Source: Desulfatitalea alkaliphila (GTDB lineage Bacteria > Desulfobacterota > Desulfobacteria > Desulfobacterales > Desulfosarcinaceae). From it: 64,000 nucleotides of DNA. The stretch lies in contig NZ_JALJRB010000007.1 in assembly GCF_022968795.1 (NCBI RefSeq), positions 1 to 64,000 of the forward strand. The letters are read 5' to 3'. The notes under the pieces were generated by a model. The model was not told where the DNA came from, made no database searches, and saw only the letters and a list, made by a program, of their open reading frames with translations. This document shows, piece after piece, positions 18,870 through 27,418 of the stretch (the first letter of the stretch is position 1; each line of letters opens with the position of its first letter). The translations under genes were made by a program, and so were the position numbers.

Positions 18870-20657
18870 TCAGGGGCTGTCCTTGCGAGGTTGCTGCGGC
18901 AATTGCAACTCGCGCAACTTTTCCCGGAGCGCTTCACGGTTTTCGGTTTTCAGCTCAAGGGAGCGTCGGTAGGCTTCCAGGGCCTGCTCTTTGTCGGCGA
19001 GCCGCCAATGGATATCCCCCATGTGTTCCAGAATGGTCGGATCGTCCGGCACGAGGTGCACCGCCTTGACGATCCATTCCAGGGCCTCTTGGTAGCGCCC
19101 CATCTTGTAGTAGACCCAGGCCAGACTGTCGGTGATGTAACCATCGTCGGGTTTGATGGTTAGCGCCTTTTTGATCAACGCCTCGGCCTCTTCCAGCGCG
19201 ATGCCCAACTCCGCGTAGGTGTACCCCAGATAGTTGAGGGTTTCCGCATCTTCGGGCGCGATGGCCAGGGATTTTTGCATGGCATCGATCACATCCTCGG
19301 GACGGTTCATTTTATCGTACACCACGCCCATCCGAAAATGGTAACGGGCGTTGCGGTCATCGATGGCCACGGCTGCCCGCAAGGCATCCAATGCCTCGGG
19401 ATAACGCCCGCCGGCCTCAAAAAAAGCCCCCAGGTAGAAATGGAAAGCCGCGTTGTGCGGATCATGACGCAGCCCCTGTTGAATCGCCTTGATGGCCTCC
19501 TCCGTCCGGTCCGCATCGTTTAGCAGCATCGCACGATGGATGACGGCGCTGCCGTAGAAGCGCGATTGGGGTTGGACGCGGGACAGATGGGACAATGCCG
19601 TGGACGAATGGTTCAATTGATCATGGACCAATCCCGCCAGGTAGTGCAAGTCGGCGTTCTCCGGTGCCGCTTCGAGCATCCCCGTCACGGCCCAGACGGT
19701 GGTTTCGAAGGCGCCTTGTTCGTAGTAACGCTCGAAAAGATGCCCCAGCGCAGCCGGATTGCTTTCCACCTGCCGTCCCAGCTCCAACAGCAGCCGGCGG
19801 CCCTGCTCCGAATCGCCCTCGCTATGGTAAAACGCCGCCAAGTCCAGGAGCGCGCCGCTGTTGTCCGGGTGGTAGGCGAGCAAGGTCTGGTAGGTGTGTA
19901 TGACCTGGTCGGTGTTGCCCTGAATTTTGTAGATATGGATCAACTCCAGGTAGGGCTCCTCCAGAGAAGGTTCCAACGCCAGGGAGCGTTTGAATGCTTG
20001 CGCCGCTGCGTCCAGTTCACCCTGGGCCAATAATGCTTTACCCTGAAAATAGTGCGCGGCGTAGGCGTGGGGAAAGCGCTCCACCATCATGCCGAACACC
20101 CGCGCCGCGTTGGCCGGATCGTCGGCATCCCAGTAGATGCCGCCCAGATGCATATATGGATCGGGATCGTCGGCGCCCAAGGCCAGCACCTTCTCGTACA
20201 CATCCTTTGCAGCCTGGGGCATACCGTTCTGCTGATAGATGCGCCCGGCCATGATCAAGGCATCGGGATGGTTCGGCTGATCCGCCAGCACTTGTTGGAT
20301 CAGGGCCAGCGCTTGTTCCAACTGTTGGTGCGCCATGTAAAGGCCCGCCAGCTCCAGACGGGGCAAAACCCCTTCAGGATCATGGTCGATCGCCTGCTCC
20401 AGATACCAACGGGCCTCGGCCAGGGCACCCTCTTTGATCTTCATCTGAGCGGCGACGAAATAGTAATAGGCGGCGGCATCGTCACCCCTGTCCCGGGCCG
20501 GCGCAGGCAGTTCAACGGTATGAAAAGCCGGGTCATCCAGCGGACCTCGGCAGCCAACGGCAACGGTCAATGCGCAACAGGAGATCGCCATCCAAAGCAG
20601 CACCGATAGCAGTCGTTGAGATGAAGAAAGGTGCTTGGATGTTTCGTGGCGCCGCAT
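18870..20657 (-). CDS. TPR-repeat lipoprotein
   Basis: A 595-aa protein with a signal peptide ending in a lipobox-like VAVGC (Cys36), then essentially all TPR. About fourteen 34-residue helical repeats can be seen from residue 65 on, including the typical W-L-G-Y-A-F-P pattern (for example ALIMAGRIYQQNGMPQAAKD). It is probably an envelope-anchored scaffold. An ATG at 20717 would overlap rpoH by 20 bases; the ATG at 20657 puts the lipobox at a normal position. It is located between rpoH and the LolB-like gene with gaps of about 40 bases, so an outer-membrane lipoprotein role is plausible but inferred. Confidence 0.82.
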   Translation of the reverse strand: MRRHETSKHLSSSQRLLSVLLWMAISCCALTVAVGCRGPLDDPAFHTVELPAPARDRGDDAAAYYYFVAAQMKIKEGALAEARWYLEQAIDHDPEGVLPRLELAGLYMAHQQLEQALALIQQVLADQPNHPDALIMAGRIYQQNGMPQAAKDVYEKVLALGADDPDPYMHLGGIYWDADDPANAARVFGMMVERFPHAYAAHYFQGKALLAQGELDAAAQAFKRSLALEPSLEEPYLELIHIYKIQGNTDQVIHTYQTLLAYHPDNSGALLDLAAFYHSEGDSEQGRRLLLELGRQVESNPAALGHLFERYYEQGAFETTVWAVTGMLEAAPENADLHYLAGLVHDQLNHSSTALSHLSRVQPQSRFYGSAVIHRAMLLNDADRTEEAIKAIQQGLRHDPHNAAFHFYLGAFFEAGGRYPEALDALRAAVAIDDRNARYHFRMGVVYDKMNRPEDVIDAMQKSLAIAPEDAETLNYLGYTYAELGIALEEAEALIKKALTIKPDDGYITDSLAWVYYKMGRYQEALEWIVKAVHLVPDDPTILEHMGDIHWRLADKEQALEAYRRSLELKTENREALREKLRELQLPQQPRKDSP

Positions 20658-20697
20658 CCATGCGCCCGTCAGTGTCGTGGCTGGCACCGGCCTGACC

Positions 20698-21675
20698 TCA
20701 TGGGTTGGTGTAGACATCGAAATCGGGGATCTCGTTTTTGAAGAATTCCCGCATTTTTTTAATCACATTCTTTTCGATCTGGCGCACCCGCTCCCGGGAA
20801 ATGCCGTAGCGATCGCCTATCTCCTGCAAGGTCACCGGATTGTCCGAAAAGATGCGCTGATCGAAAATCTCCAGCTCCCTGTCCGTCATCTGCTCCCGGA
20901 ACTCGGACACCTTGTTGTGCAGCAGCACCTCGATTTGTTTCTTTGCCACCTTGTCTTCAGCGGAGCCGGTGCTTTCACTGAAAAACTCCATCCTTTCGGT
21001 GTCGGAACCCTCTTTTACAGGTGAATCCAAGGAGACATCCCAACCGTCCAGCCGCTGATCCATATCGATGATTTCCCGTTCCGAGACGCCGAGCCGCTGG
21101 GAGAGCAACTTGGGCTTGGGATCGAAGCCCTGTTCGATCAGCAACTGTTTCTCTTTCTTCAACTTGAAGAAGAGCTTGCGCTGCCCCTGGGTGGTGCCGA
21201 TCTTCACCAGGCGCCAATTGTCCATGATGAACTTGAGGATGTAGGCCTTGATCCAGAAGGAAGCATAATAGGAAAATTTGACATTCTTGAAGGGATCGAA
21301 CTTCTTGACCGCCTGCATCAAACCGATGTTCCCTTCCTGAATCAGATCCAGAAGATTCTGCATCCAAACGCGTTGGAACTCCAGTGCGATCTTGACCACC
21401 AACCGCAGATTGGAGGTCACCAGTTGGTAAGCGGCCTCCGAGTCATCTTCTTCCTGCACCCGGCGGCCCAATTCGATCTCTTCTTCCCGCGTCAACAATC
21501 GATATCGACTGATCTCCGTCAAATAACGCTGCAATGGATCGAACTTGGTCAGCGCCTTGACCGGTTCCACATTCTTGCTGCGATTGTCGATGGGGCGGCC
21601 GGCGGCCGCCTTCTTTTTGCCTTCGGAGGGTTTTGGTTTCTCGGAGACCTTCTGTTTCTCTTTTATTTTGTCCAT
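20698..21675 (-). CDS. rpoH: RNA polymerase sigma factor, RpoH (sigma-32) family
   Basis: Group 3/heat-shock-type sigma factor, 325 aa. Region 1.2 starts at DPLQRYLTEISRY. Region 2 has NLRLVVKIALEF and LIQEGNIGLMQAVKKFDPFKNVKFSYYASFWIK. The RpoH box is seen as QRKLFFKLKKEK, and region 4.2 carries the helix-turn-helix TLQEIGDRYGISRERVRQIEK. The first 40 residues are an extra Lys/Pro-rich tail. It is the first gene of the long minus-strand run. Targets cannot be read from this window. Confidence 0.9.
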   Translation of the reverse strand: MDKIKEKQKVSEKPKPSEGKKKAAAGRPIDNRSKNVEPVKALTKFDPLQRYLTEISRYRLLTREEEIELGRRVQEEDDSEAAYQLVTSNLRLVVKIALEFQRVWMQNLLDLIQEGNIGLMQAVKKFDPFKNVKFSYYASFWIKAYILKFIMDNWRLVKIGTTQGQRKLFFKLKKEKQLLIEQGFDPKPKLLSQRLGVSEREIIDMDQRLDGWDVSLDSPVKEGSDTERMEFFSESTGSAEDKVAKKQIEVLLHNKVSEFREQMTDRELEIFDQRIFSDNPVTLQEIGDRYGISRERVRQIEKNVIKKMREFFKNEIPDFDVYTNP

Positions 21676-21818
21676 CAGCGCGGAAACCTCATCGTCTATT
21701 GCTTCATGTGTCGCCCACCCCCTGCTTTGAGAACCAGGGGCGTGCAGCGGCGACGAACCTGATTTTTATGGACTTGAACCGGCAACCTGTGCTAATTGCC
21801 CTGCCGGTATCCTGCCAT

Positions 21819-21895
<77 letters not shown>

Positions 21896-22090
21896 TCCAA
21901 AATTTTTAAATTATCACATCGCCGACCGCTTTACAAAACATATCATCGTGAAATTCCCACAGCACCGTATGGTTCAGTCGGATTGGTCGGAGATTGAGTG
22001 GCGTTAGAAGGCGATTGGGTTGCAGGCGAACCGGAGGTTGACGCGGGCAAGCGCGCATTTTGGCCCGCTTCGGGCAACAAGCGTTTTACC

Positions 22091-22846
22091 TTATGTTTGC
22101 AGTACGGCCGCCAATACCACGGTGATATTGTCTTTGCCGCCGGCGTCGTTGGCCAACGCCACAAGCTTTTCCGCCTGTCGGTTCAAATGGGTGGAAAGGC
22201 GCAGCACCTCACTGATGCTGGCGTCTTCCACCAAGTCGGTAAGACCATCGGAGCAGAGCAGAAAGACATCGCCGGGCAGCACGGAGCCCCGTAGAATATC
22301 CAGTGCGGGTGAAGGGCGCACGCCGACGGCGCGCAAGATGACGTTGCGCATTTTGTGGGATCGTGCCTCCTCGGCGGTGATCAAACCTTGATCGATCTGA
22401 TCCTGCACCAGCGAATGGTCTTTGGTGAGCTGCTGCAAGGTCCCTTGCCGCCACCGGTAAGTGCGGCTGTCGCCCATATGGCCGATCACGAATCCGGAAG
22501 CGCCGAAAGCCAGCAGTTCTGCGGTACACCCCATCCCTTTGTGGTGCGGATGGTCCGCAACATGCTGTAAAATACGATCATTGGCCAGGCGGAAGGTGCT
22601 CTGCACGCACTCGATCAACGCCTGCTCCGCCGGTACCCGATTGTTGCCGAAAGTCACCTCGGCGCTTTGCGCGAAAATCTGACTCGCCATCTCACCGGCA
22701 GCCGCACCACCCATGCCGTCGGCCACCAGACAATAACCCGCTTCCGGGTTTGCAAAAAAAGCATCTTCGTTGTTTGAGCGGACGCGACCGACATCGGTTT
22801 TTCCGCAGCATTCAATTATCGGCATGGCAATCGAATTGTGGGGCAT
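22091..22846 (-). CDS. PP2C-family serine/threonine protein phosphatase
   Basis: A 251-aa stand-alone PPM/PP2C phosphatase, metal-dependent (Mn/Mg), that reverses Ser/Thr phosphorylation. Signature segments are GKTDVGRVRSNNEDAF (Arg and metal Glu-Asp), VADGMGGAAAGEMAS, MGDSRTYRWRQG, SDGLTDLV and the terminal GGKDNITVVL with the last metal aspartate. ATGs occur at 22885, 22852, 22846 and 22825; GGGGGA lies about eight bases before the ATG at 22846, while homologues usually begin near 22825. No partner kinase gene is adjacent. Confidence 0.92.
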   Translation of the reverse strand: MPHNSIAMPIIECCGKTDVGRVRSNNEDAFFANPEAGYCLVADGMGGAAAGEMASQIFAQSAEVTFGNNRVPAEQALIECVQSTFRLANDRILQHVADHPHHKGMGCTAELLAFGASGFVIGHMGDSRTYRWRQGTLQQLTKDHSLVQDQIDQGLITAEEARSHKMRNVILRAVGVRPSPALDILRGSVLPGDVFLLCSDGLTDLVEDASISEVLRLSTHLNRQAEKLVALANDAGGKDNITVVLAAVLQT

Positions 22847-23001
22847 CAACATCCCCCACCATTTGGATAGGACCCCTGGAAACATGGAATAACGCCTTCG
22901 CGACCATTCAATCCGTGACTGACCAGCTTCCCCTTGCGCTCCGTAGCGAGGACCGTCGCTGCGGCATTTTCTCGGCAGCGTATCGCGACATGAAAATTTT
23001 T

Positions 23002-23032
23002 ATTATAATATCCGATTATTGTCAACATGCAA
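23002..23032 (-). promoter_or_regulatory. Candidate promoter for the PP2C gene
   Basis: On the minus strand a perfect TATAAT (23007-23002) lies downstream of TTGACA (23025-23020) at only 12 bases, and of TTGCAT (23032-23027) at 19 bases. Neither spacing is ideal, so only the AT-rich -10 is well supported. Confidence 0.3.
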
Positions 23033-23129
23033 CAATCTATGACCCCAATTTTTTAGTCCTGCCGCGCTTGGCCATGAAAACGCAAACGGTGCTCAGTACA
23101 GCCTATCGGCTATTGGTGACTATATCTTT

Positions 23130-23190
23130 AATCGATAGAATGAATTAACTTAATCCTAACACGTAAAACTTAAAACGCCCCTCCCCACCC
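23130..23190. repeat. Dispersed AT-rich element, copy 2
   Basis: Reads ATCGATAGAATGAATTAACT, then a diverged CTTAATCCTAACACGTAAAACTTAAAAC and a C-rich tract. It matches the CTATAATNGACAGAATTCATT...ACTTAAAAC pattern seen at 33611 and 49730 with several substitutions. Confidence 0.6.
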
Positions 23191-23250
23191 CAATCGCCGT
23201 CGGAACCCTAACAATACCCGTTTGTTTTTACGATAACCCTGAGTTAAAGC

Positions 23251-23278
23251 GTAGGGGCACGGCATGCCGTGCCCCTAC
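23251..23278. repeat. Perfect 28-base palindrome (GTAGGGGC type)
   Basis: Two 14-base arms, GTAGGGGCACGGCA and its exact reverse complement, with no spacer. A shorter, degenerate relative occurs at 49654-49680. Palindromes of this kind are dispersed repeats in many bacterial genomes; it could also end transcription or block nuclease run-off, but no U-run follows. Confidence 0.8.
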
Positions 23279-23343
23279 GGGGTGGGGGCTGGTAGCACAA
23301 GCGTGCATCGGTTCCGTAGAAAGACCATAGAAGGGAGTATGAA

Positions 23344-24324
23344 ATGGTGGAAATCAAGGATATTGGTGGTGAATTCGGGCTGATTCGTCGGCTCGCCCGG
23401 TTGGTGCAGGCAGCCGATGACCGTGTTGTTCAGGGGATCGGCGATGACGCCGCCGTGGTGCGCATGGCCCCTGCGCCGGCCCCCTACCTGCTGGTCACCA
23501 CCGATGTGCTCGTCGAGGATCGCCATTTTCGAAGGCGCTGGTCGACGGCGGAGCAGATCGGGGAAAAGGCGGCCGAGTGTAATATCAGCGATATCGCCGC
23601 CATGGGCGGCACCCCCCTTTGGATGGTGGCGTCGTTGGTGCTGCCGACCCACGAAAAAGCCGATTGGGTGCAGGGGTTGTACCGCGGTCTGCATCACAGT
23701 TGCCGGCGCCACGGCATCACCATTATCGGCGGTGACACCACGCAAGGGGCCACCGCGACCATCAGCGTCACGCTCCTGGGGACCGTGCCGCCCGAGCTGT
23801 TGCGGCTGCGCAGCCACGCACGTCCCGGCCACCTCCTGGCGGTGACGGGTCCCTTGGGCGGGTCGGCCGCCGCCATCGCCCTTCTGTCGGCCGGGCTTGC
23901 GCCATCTGCCTATCTGATGGAAAAACACCGTACGCCCAGATGCCGATTGGACGTATCCGGCCGCATCGCTCCCCTGGCCGGGGCCATGATCGATATCAGT
24001 GATGGGCTGGGATCTGAGGTCCACCACATCTGTACCGCCAGTGGGGTGGGGGCGCGGGTCGATGCCGCCGCCATTCCCCTGCATCCGGATGTGCGCGCGG
24101 CCGCCCGTGAACTGGATTGCGATCCGCTTGACTGGGCGCTCAGCGGTGGAGAGGATTTCGAGTTGCTGTTCTCCATCGCCCCCGACGACATGGCCCGGGT
24201 GCAGCGAACGGGTTGCGAGATTTTCCCGGTGGGTCACGTTACCGATCAAGCGGCGGGCATTTTCCTGCAAAGTCCGGGCAACCGCCAACACCCTTTGCCG
24301 GGCGGCTACAACCACTTCCTTTGA
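23344..24324 (+). CDS. thiL: Thiamine-monophosphate kinase
   Basis: Phosphorylates thiamine monophosphate to thiamine diphosphate with ATP, the last step of cofactor synthesis. The 326-aa PurM-like protein has an N-terminal GEFGLIRRLAR, the Mg/ATP segment GIGDDAAVV, TTDVLVEDRHF, the NISDIAAMGG motif, TIIGGDTTQG and the second-domain MIDISDGLGSEVHHI. GAAGGGAG lies before the ATG. It is a single gene flanked by convergent and divergent neighbours; no thi operon or TPP riboswitch is seen upstream. Confidence 0.95.
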   Translation: MVEIKDIGGEFGLIRRLARLVQAADDRVVQGIGDDAAVVRMAPAPAPYLLVTTDVLVEDRHFRRRWSTAEQIGEKAAECNISDIAAMGGTPLWMVASLVLPTHEKADWVQGLYRGLHHSCRRHGITIIGGDTTQGATATISVTLLGTVPPELLRLRSHARPGHLLAVTGPLGGSAAAIALLSAGLAPSAYLMEKHRTPRCRLDVSGRIAPLAGAMIDISDGLGSEVHHICTASGVGARVDAAAIPLHPDVRAAARELDCDPLDWALSGGEDFELLFSIAPDDMARVQRTGCEIFPVGHVTDQAAGIFLQSPGNRQHPLPGGYNHFL

Positions 24325-24409
24325 TACCGGCGAGCCGCCGGACCCGGCCCTCCCAACACAGATGTGCTGGAGAAGAAAACCACCGTTCAGCGGTGATTTA
24401 TGGATGGCG

Positions 24410-26065
24410 CTAACCCTGCTTGGCCGGACCCGAGCGTTGCGGCTTGCGCCGTCGGGTGGCACCTCCCGACTTGCCGCTGCGCCCTGCAGGCCGACCGGCG
24501 CTTTCGGCACCACTGCCGCTTCGCGGCCGTCGGGGACGCCTGCTCCTTTTGCGTCCACGCCCCGCAGTGCCTGACAAGCTGCCGTCGTCACGCGGCCGGG
24601 GCTTGCGCTTGGACGGCGGGGGCGGCGGCGGGGGCGTCAACCAATCCTCTTCCGGTTGGATGCAGGGCAACGGGTGACCGATCAGTTCCTCGATGGCGGG
24701 AATACAGAAGCTGTCCTCTTCGTCCGCAAAGCTGATGGAGGTGCCGCTGGCGCCGGCACGGCCGGTACGGCCGATGCGATGAACGTAATCCTCAGGGTCC
24801 CGGGGAAGCGTGTAGTTGATCACGTGGTCCATACCCTCGATATGAATGCCACGCCCCGCCACGTCGGTGGCCACCAACACACGAATCTTGCCCGCCTTGA
24901 AATCGTTCAAGGTACGCATTCGCACATTTTGGCGGATATCGCCCGAGAGTACGGCGCAATCGATGTTATAGCGCGTGAACAGATCGGCCAGCCGGCGGGT
25001 TTCATCCTTGCGATTGCAAAAGACGATCACCTGCGACAATTCCTTACGGGTGATGATATTGTAAAGCAAAGCGTACTTCTCTTGTCGGGTGACGATGTAA
25101 ACCAGCTGTTCCACCGTATCCACCGCGACCTGTGCGGGCTCGATCTCCACGGTCACCGGATCGGTGGTCCACTGGGACGCCAGTCGGGTCACCTCGGGCG
25201 TCAGCGTGGCGCTGAACAGCAAGGTTTGCCGTTTGTTCTTGTGGGGTGTGGCGGAAATAATTCGGCGCACGTCCGGAATGAATCCCATGTCCAGCATCCG
25301 GTCCGCCTCGTCGATGATCAACGTCTCCACATGGTCCAGGTGAATGTCGCCCTGACGCTTGAAGTCGAGCAGTCGGCCGGGCGTGGCCACCACGATGTCG
25401 GTGTTTCGCCCTGTCAACTGACGCCGCTGTTTTTCATAATCCATGCCGCCGAACACGCTGGTGATGGTCAAGGGCGTATGCTTGGCAAGCTCTCGCGCCT
25501 CATCGGCAATCTGCATCACCAGCTCCCGGGTGGGGCCCAGCACCAACACCCGCGGCGCGCCCTTGCCCGGTGTTTCACTCAGGGGCCGGCGCAGCATGCG
25601 GGTGATGACGGTGATCAAAAAGGCGGCTGTTTTCCCGGTGCCGGTCTGGGCGCGGCCGGCCGCATCCCGTCCGGCAAGGGTGCTGGGCAGGATCTCGGCC
25701 TGGATGGGGGTGCAATACTGAAACCCCAATTCGGCGATGGCGCGCATCAGTGGATCGGGCAAGTCCAGATCGTGAAACCGCACCTTGCCTTCAGCCGAGG
25801 TTACGGCAAAGTCTGCGGGATCCCATGTTGCCGGCGGTGGCGGTTTCCGGACCACCGTGTCCGTCTCGGGCGGCGATGCTTTAGCCCCCTTGTCGGGGCG
25901 TGGCTCGCGACGCCTGGATCGAGGGGTTGCGCTTTGTTCGGTGGGTTCCGCCACCGGCGCCTGCGCCGACTGCGGCCCGTCGGGCACGGCGTTTTTTGAT
26001 GTTTGTTTCTCGGGATGGGATGTCGTGAACAGTTTGTCGATGAATTTCTTGATAGTCTGTATCAA
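24410..26065 (-). CDS. DEAD-box RNA helicase with basic N- and C-terminal tails
   Basis: ATP-dependent RNA helicase of the RhlB/RhlE kind, 551 aa. Motifs in order: Q-motif region [16 protein letters not shown], motif [12 protein letters not shown], Ia [44 protein letters not shown]. About 100 residues of Ala/Pro/Arg-rich extension precede the core and a 65-residue Arg/Lys/Gly/Ser-rich tail follows it, likely for RNA binding. No ATG exists between the upstream stop and the core, so a TTG at 26065 with GGAAAG ahead is the probable start. RNA decay or ribosome assembly is inferred. Confidence 0.92.
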   Translation of the reverse strand: MIQTIKKFIDKLFTTSHPEKQTSKNAVPDGPQSAQAPVAEPTEQSATPRSRRREPRPDKGAKASPPETDTVVRKPPPPATWDPADFAVTSAEGKVRFHDLDLPDPLMRAIAELGFQYCTPIQAEILPSTLAGRDAAGRAQTGTGKTAAFLITVITRMLRRPLSETPGKGAPRVLVLGPTRELVMQIADEARELAKHTPLTITSVFGGMDYEKQRRQLTGRNTDIVVATPGRLLDFKRQGDIHLDHVETLIIDEADRMLDMGFIPDVRRIISATPHKNKRQTLLFSATLTPEVTRLASQWTTDPVTVEIEPAQVAVDTVEQLVYIVTRQEKYALLYNIITRKELSQVIVFCNRKDETRRLADLFTRYNIDCAVLSGDIRQNVRMRTLNDFKAGKIRVLVATDVAGRGIHIEGMDHVINYTLPRDPEDYVHRIGRTGRAGASGTSISFADEEDSFCIPAIEELIGHPLPCIQPEEDWLTPPPPPPPSKRKPRPRDDGSLSGTAGRGRKRSRRPRRPRSGSGAESAGRPAGRSGKSGGATRRRKPQRSGPAKQG

Positions 26066-26154
26066 ATTGAAAATCTTTCCGTAACATATTGAATGCGTTG
26101 TGGGTTAACAATGGGCTAACAACTGGTGGTCGGCAGGGAGCGGTCGGCAGGTCC

Positions 26155-26868
26155 TCAATCCATATAGCGACCGGCAAAAATGTAAGCCAATCCGCTTAGA
26201 CTGTAATCGATCTCCATGGAAAGAAATTGGGAAAGCGAATGGAGCGTTACGATGGCATTGATATCTGCATCCTCCCTGGTAACGCCGTGGATACGTTCCA
26301 GCAGTCCTTCATTGACTACCTGGACCCGGCTGTAATGCTCTTCCAGCGCTTTAAAATCGCAACGCATTTCAGACTGGTTGCGACTCTTGAAATATTGGGC
26401 CAGCAGATACATGGAAGCGGTCCGGACGGTGGTCTCCTCGATGGTGGCAAACGGTAAATGAAACCGTGCCATGGGCTTGAGAAACTCCATGACCGGACAA
26501 TCGCTGGTAGCCATGATAATGCCGAAAATGGCGGACAGCCCTTCCATGATGGAGGTCTGCTTGGAATAGGTGCGTTCCGCCGTATGGCACACCACCATGC
26601 AGTCGTGGTAAGAAAAGAGGTCTTTGAAAGCCTCCACCAGTTCCATCAGATTGACGGCGATGGGGCAATTGGCATGCCCCTCGTCTTGCAACGGGCAATG
26701 CCGGCACTGTTTGAAATGGAGCCGCACCCATTCGGTTGTCTTGCCCGTCGCCGAGGCGATCGGAACCATGCTCAACGTATCCGGATCCAAAGTGATATGG
26801 TAATCCTTGATCTGACCGTTGAGAAATTGAAACTGGTAGTGGTATTCGAAAGGACTCCGTTTAATCAT
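26155..26868 (-). CDS. Uncharacterised conserved protein with Cys-rich patch
   Basis: A 237-aa soluble protein with no family I can name with confidence (possibly DUF6901-like). The N-terminus looks like a small beta domain (FEYHYQFQFLNGQIKDYHITLD). This is followed by a QCRHCPLQDEGHANCPI segment whose three cysteines and one histidine could bind a metal, then a mostly helical C-terminal two thirds. No membrane helix or signal peptide. It lies 22 bases downstream of the coiled-coil membrane gene and 89 bases upstream of the helicase gene. Confidence 0.65.
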   Translation of the reverse strand: MIKRSPFEYHYQFQFLNGQIKDYHITLDPDTLSMVPIASATGKTTEWVRLHFKQCRHCPLQDEGHANCPIAVNLMELVEAFKDLFSYHDCMVVCHTAERTYSKQTSIMEGLSAIFGIIMATSDCPVMEFLKPMARFHLPFATIEETTVRTASMYLLAQYFKSRNQSEMRCDFKALEEHYSRVQVVNEGLLERIHGVTREDADINAIVTLHSLSQFLSMEIDYSLSGLAYIFAGRYMD

Positions 26869-26890
26869 GACGCCACCGCTCCTTCGGCCA

Positions 26891-27358
26891 TCAGCCCGCC
26901 TTGTTTTTCAGCTTGGTCATCAGCTTGGATACGGCATCTTTCAATTGCAAGTTTTGTTCCCTGAGAGACTGTAGCTGCTGAGCGTGCTCTCGCTTGGCCT
27001 CGGCGAGTGTGTTTTGCAACGCGTCTTCCTTGGCCGCGAAGGTCGCCTTCAGCTGCTCCTCCATGCGGGCAAGGGCCTGCCGCTTGCCGTCGGCCGCAGC
27101 TTCCGCCTGGGCCAAAACCTCTTTCGAGCGACGGAATTTGTGGGACGCCTCGAAACGGCGTTTGTAGCCCCACGCCCATAGGCAGGCCATCACAAGGCCG
27201 AGCAAACCGGCCAACCGGATATACAAGATGCGATCCAGTGAACCGAGCCACGTGTCCAGGTGCCATCGGGCCTGCATCATCGGCAAATCGGCGATGGCGC
27301 CGAAGAGAACCAGCAGGAACAGCAGTGTGAATGCGGTAATTTTCAATACGATGCCCAC
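26891..27358 (-). CDS. Membrane-anchored coiled-coil protein
   Basis: A 155-aa protein with two N-terminal membrane helices (about residues 5-24 and 43-64) and a long C-terminal coiled-coil (about 75-150) rich in Ala, Glu, Gln and Lys with a clear heptad pattern. I do not recognise a family. It sits between the LolC-type permease gene and an unknown gene on the same strand; the place where lolD often lies is occupied by this gene instead. Its function is unknown. Confidence 0.65.
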   Translation of the reverse strand: MGIVLKITAFTLLFLLVLFGAIADLPMMQARWHLDTWLGSLDRILYIRLAGLLGLVMACLWAWGYKRRFEASHKFRRSKEVLAQAEAAADGKRQALARMEEQLKATFAAKEDALQNTLAEAKREHAQQLQSLREQNLQLKDAVSKLMTKLKNKAG

Positions 27359-27418
27359 GAACCGACCCCCGAAGGCGGCGCAAGCCGACCTTTTTCGCGC
27401 TTCGAATGGATACAGGTG

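Larger units (their letters stand above)
22847..23343. other. Intergenic gap with repeat copy 2 and a GTAGGGGC palindrome
   Basis: No gene seen. The divergent region between the PP2C gene and thiL contains an AT-rich patch with a minus-strand TATAAT (23002-23007), the second copy of the dispersed element (23130-23190) and a perfect 28-base palindrome (23251-23278). A GAAGGGAG ribosome-binding site serves thiL at the right edge. Confidence 0.6.

Noticed and set aside
23002-23025. TTGACA and TATAAT as a consensus promoter for the PP2C gene
   Set aside because: The spacer is only 12 bases, too short for a normal sigma-70 promoter; kept only as a low-confidence candidate with an alternative -35.
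24325-24409. CACCG/CGGTG hairpin between thiL and the helicase gene as a terminator
   Set aside because: Five-base stem with a weak T-stretch; below what can be supported.
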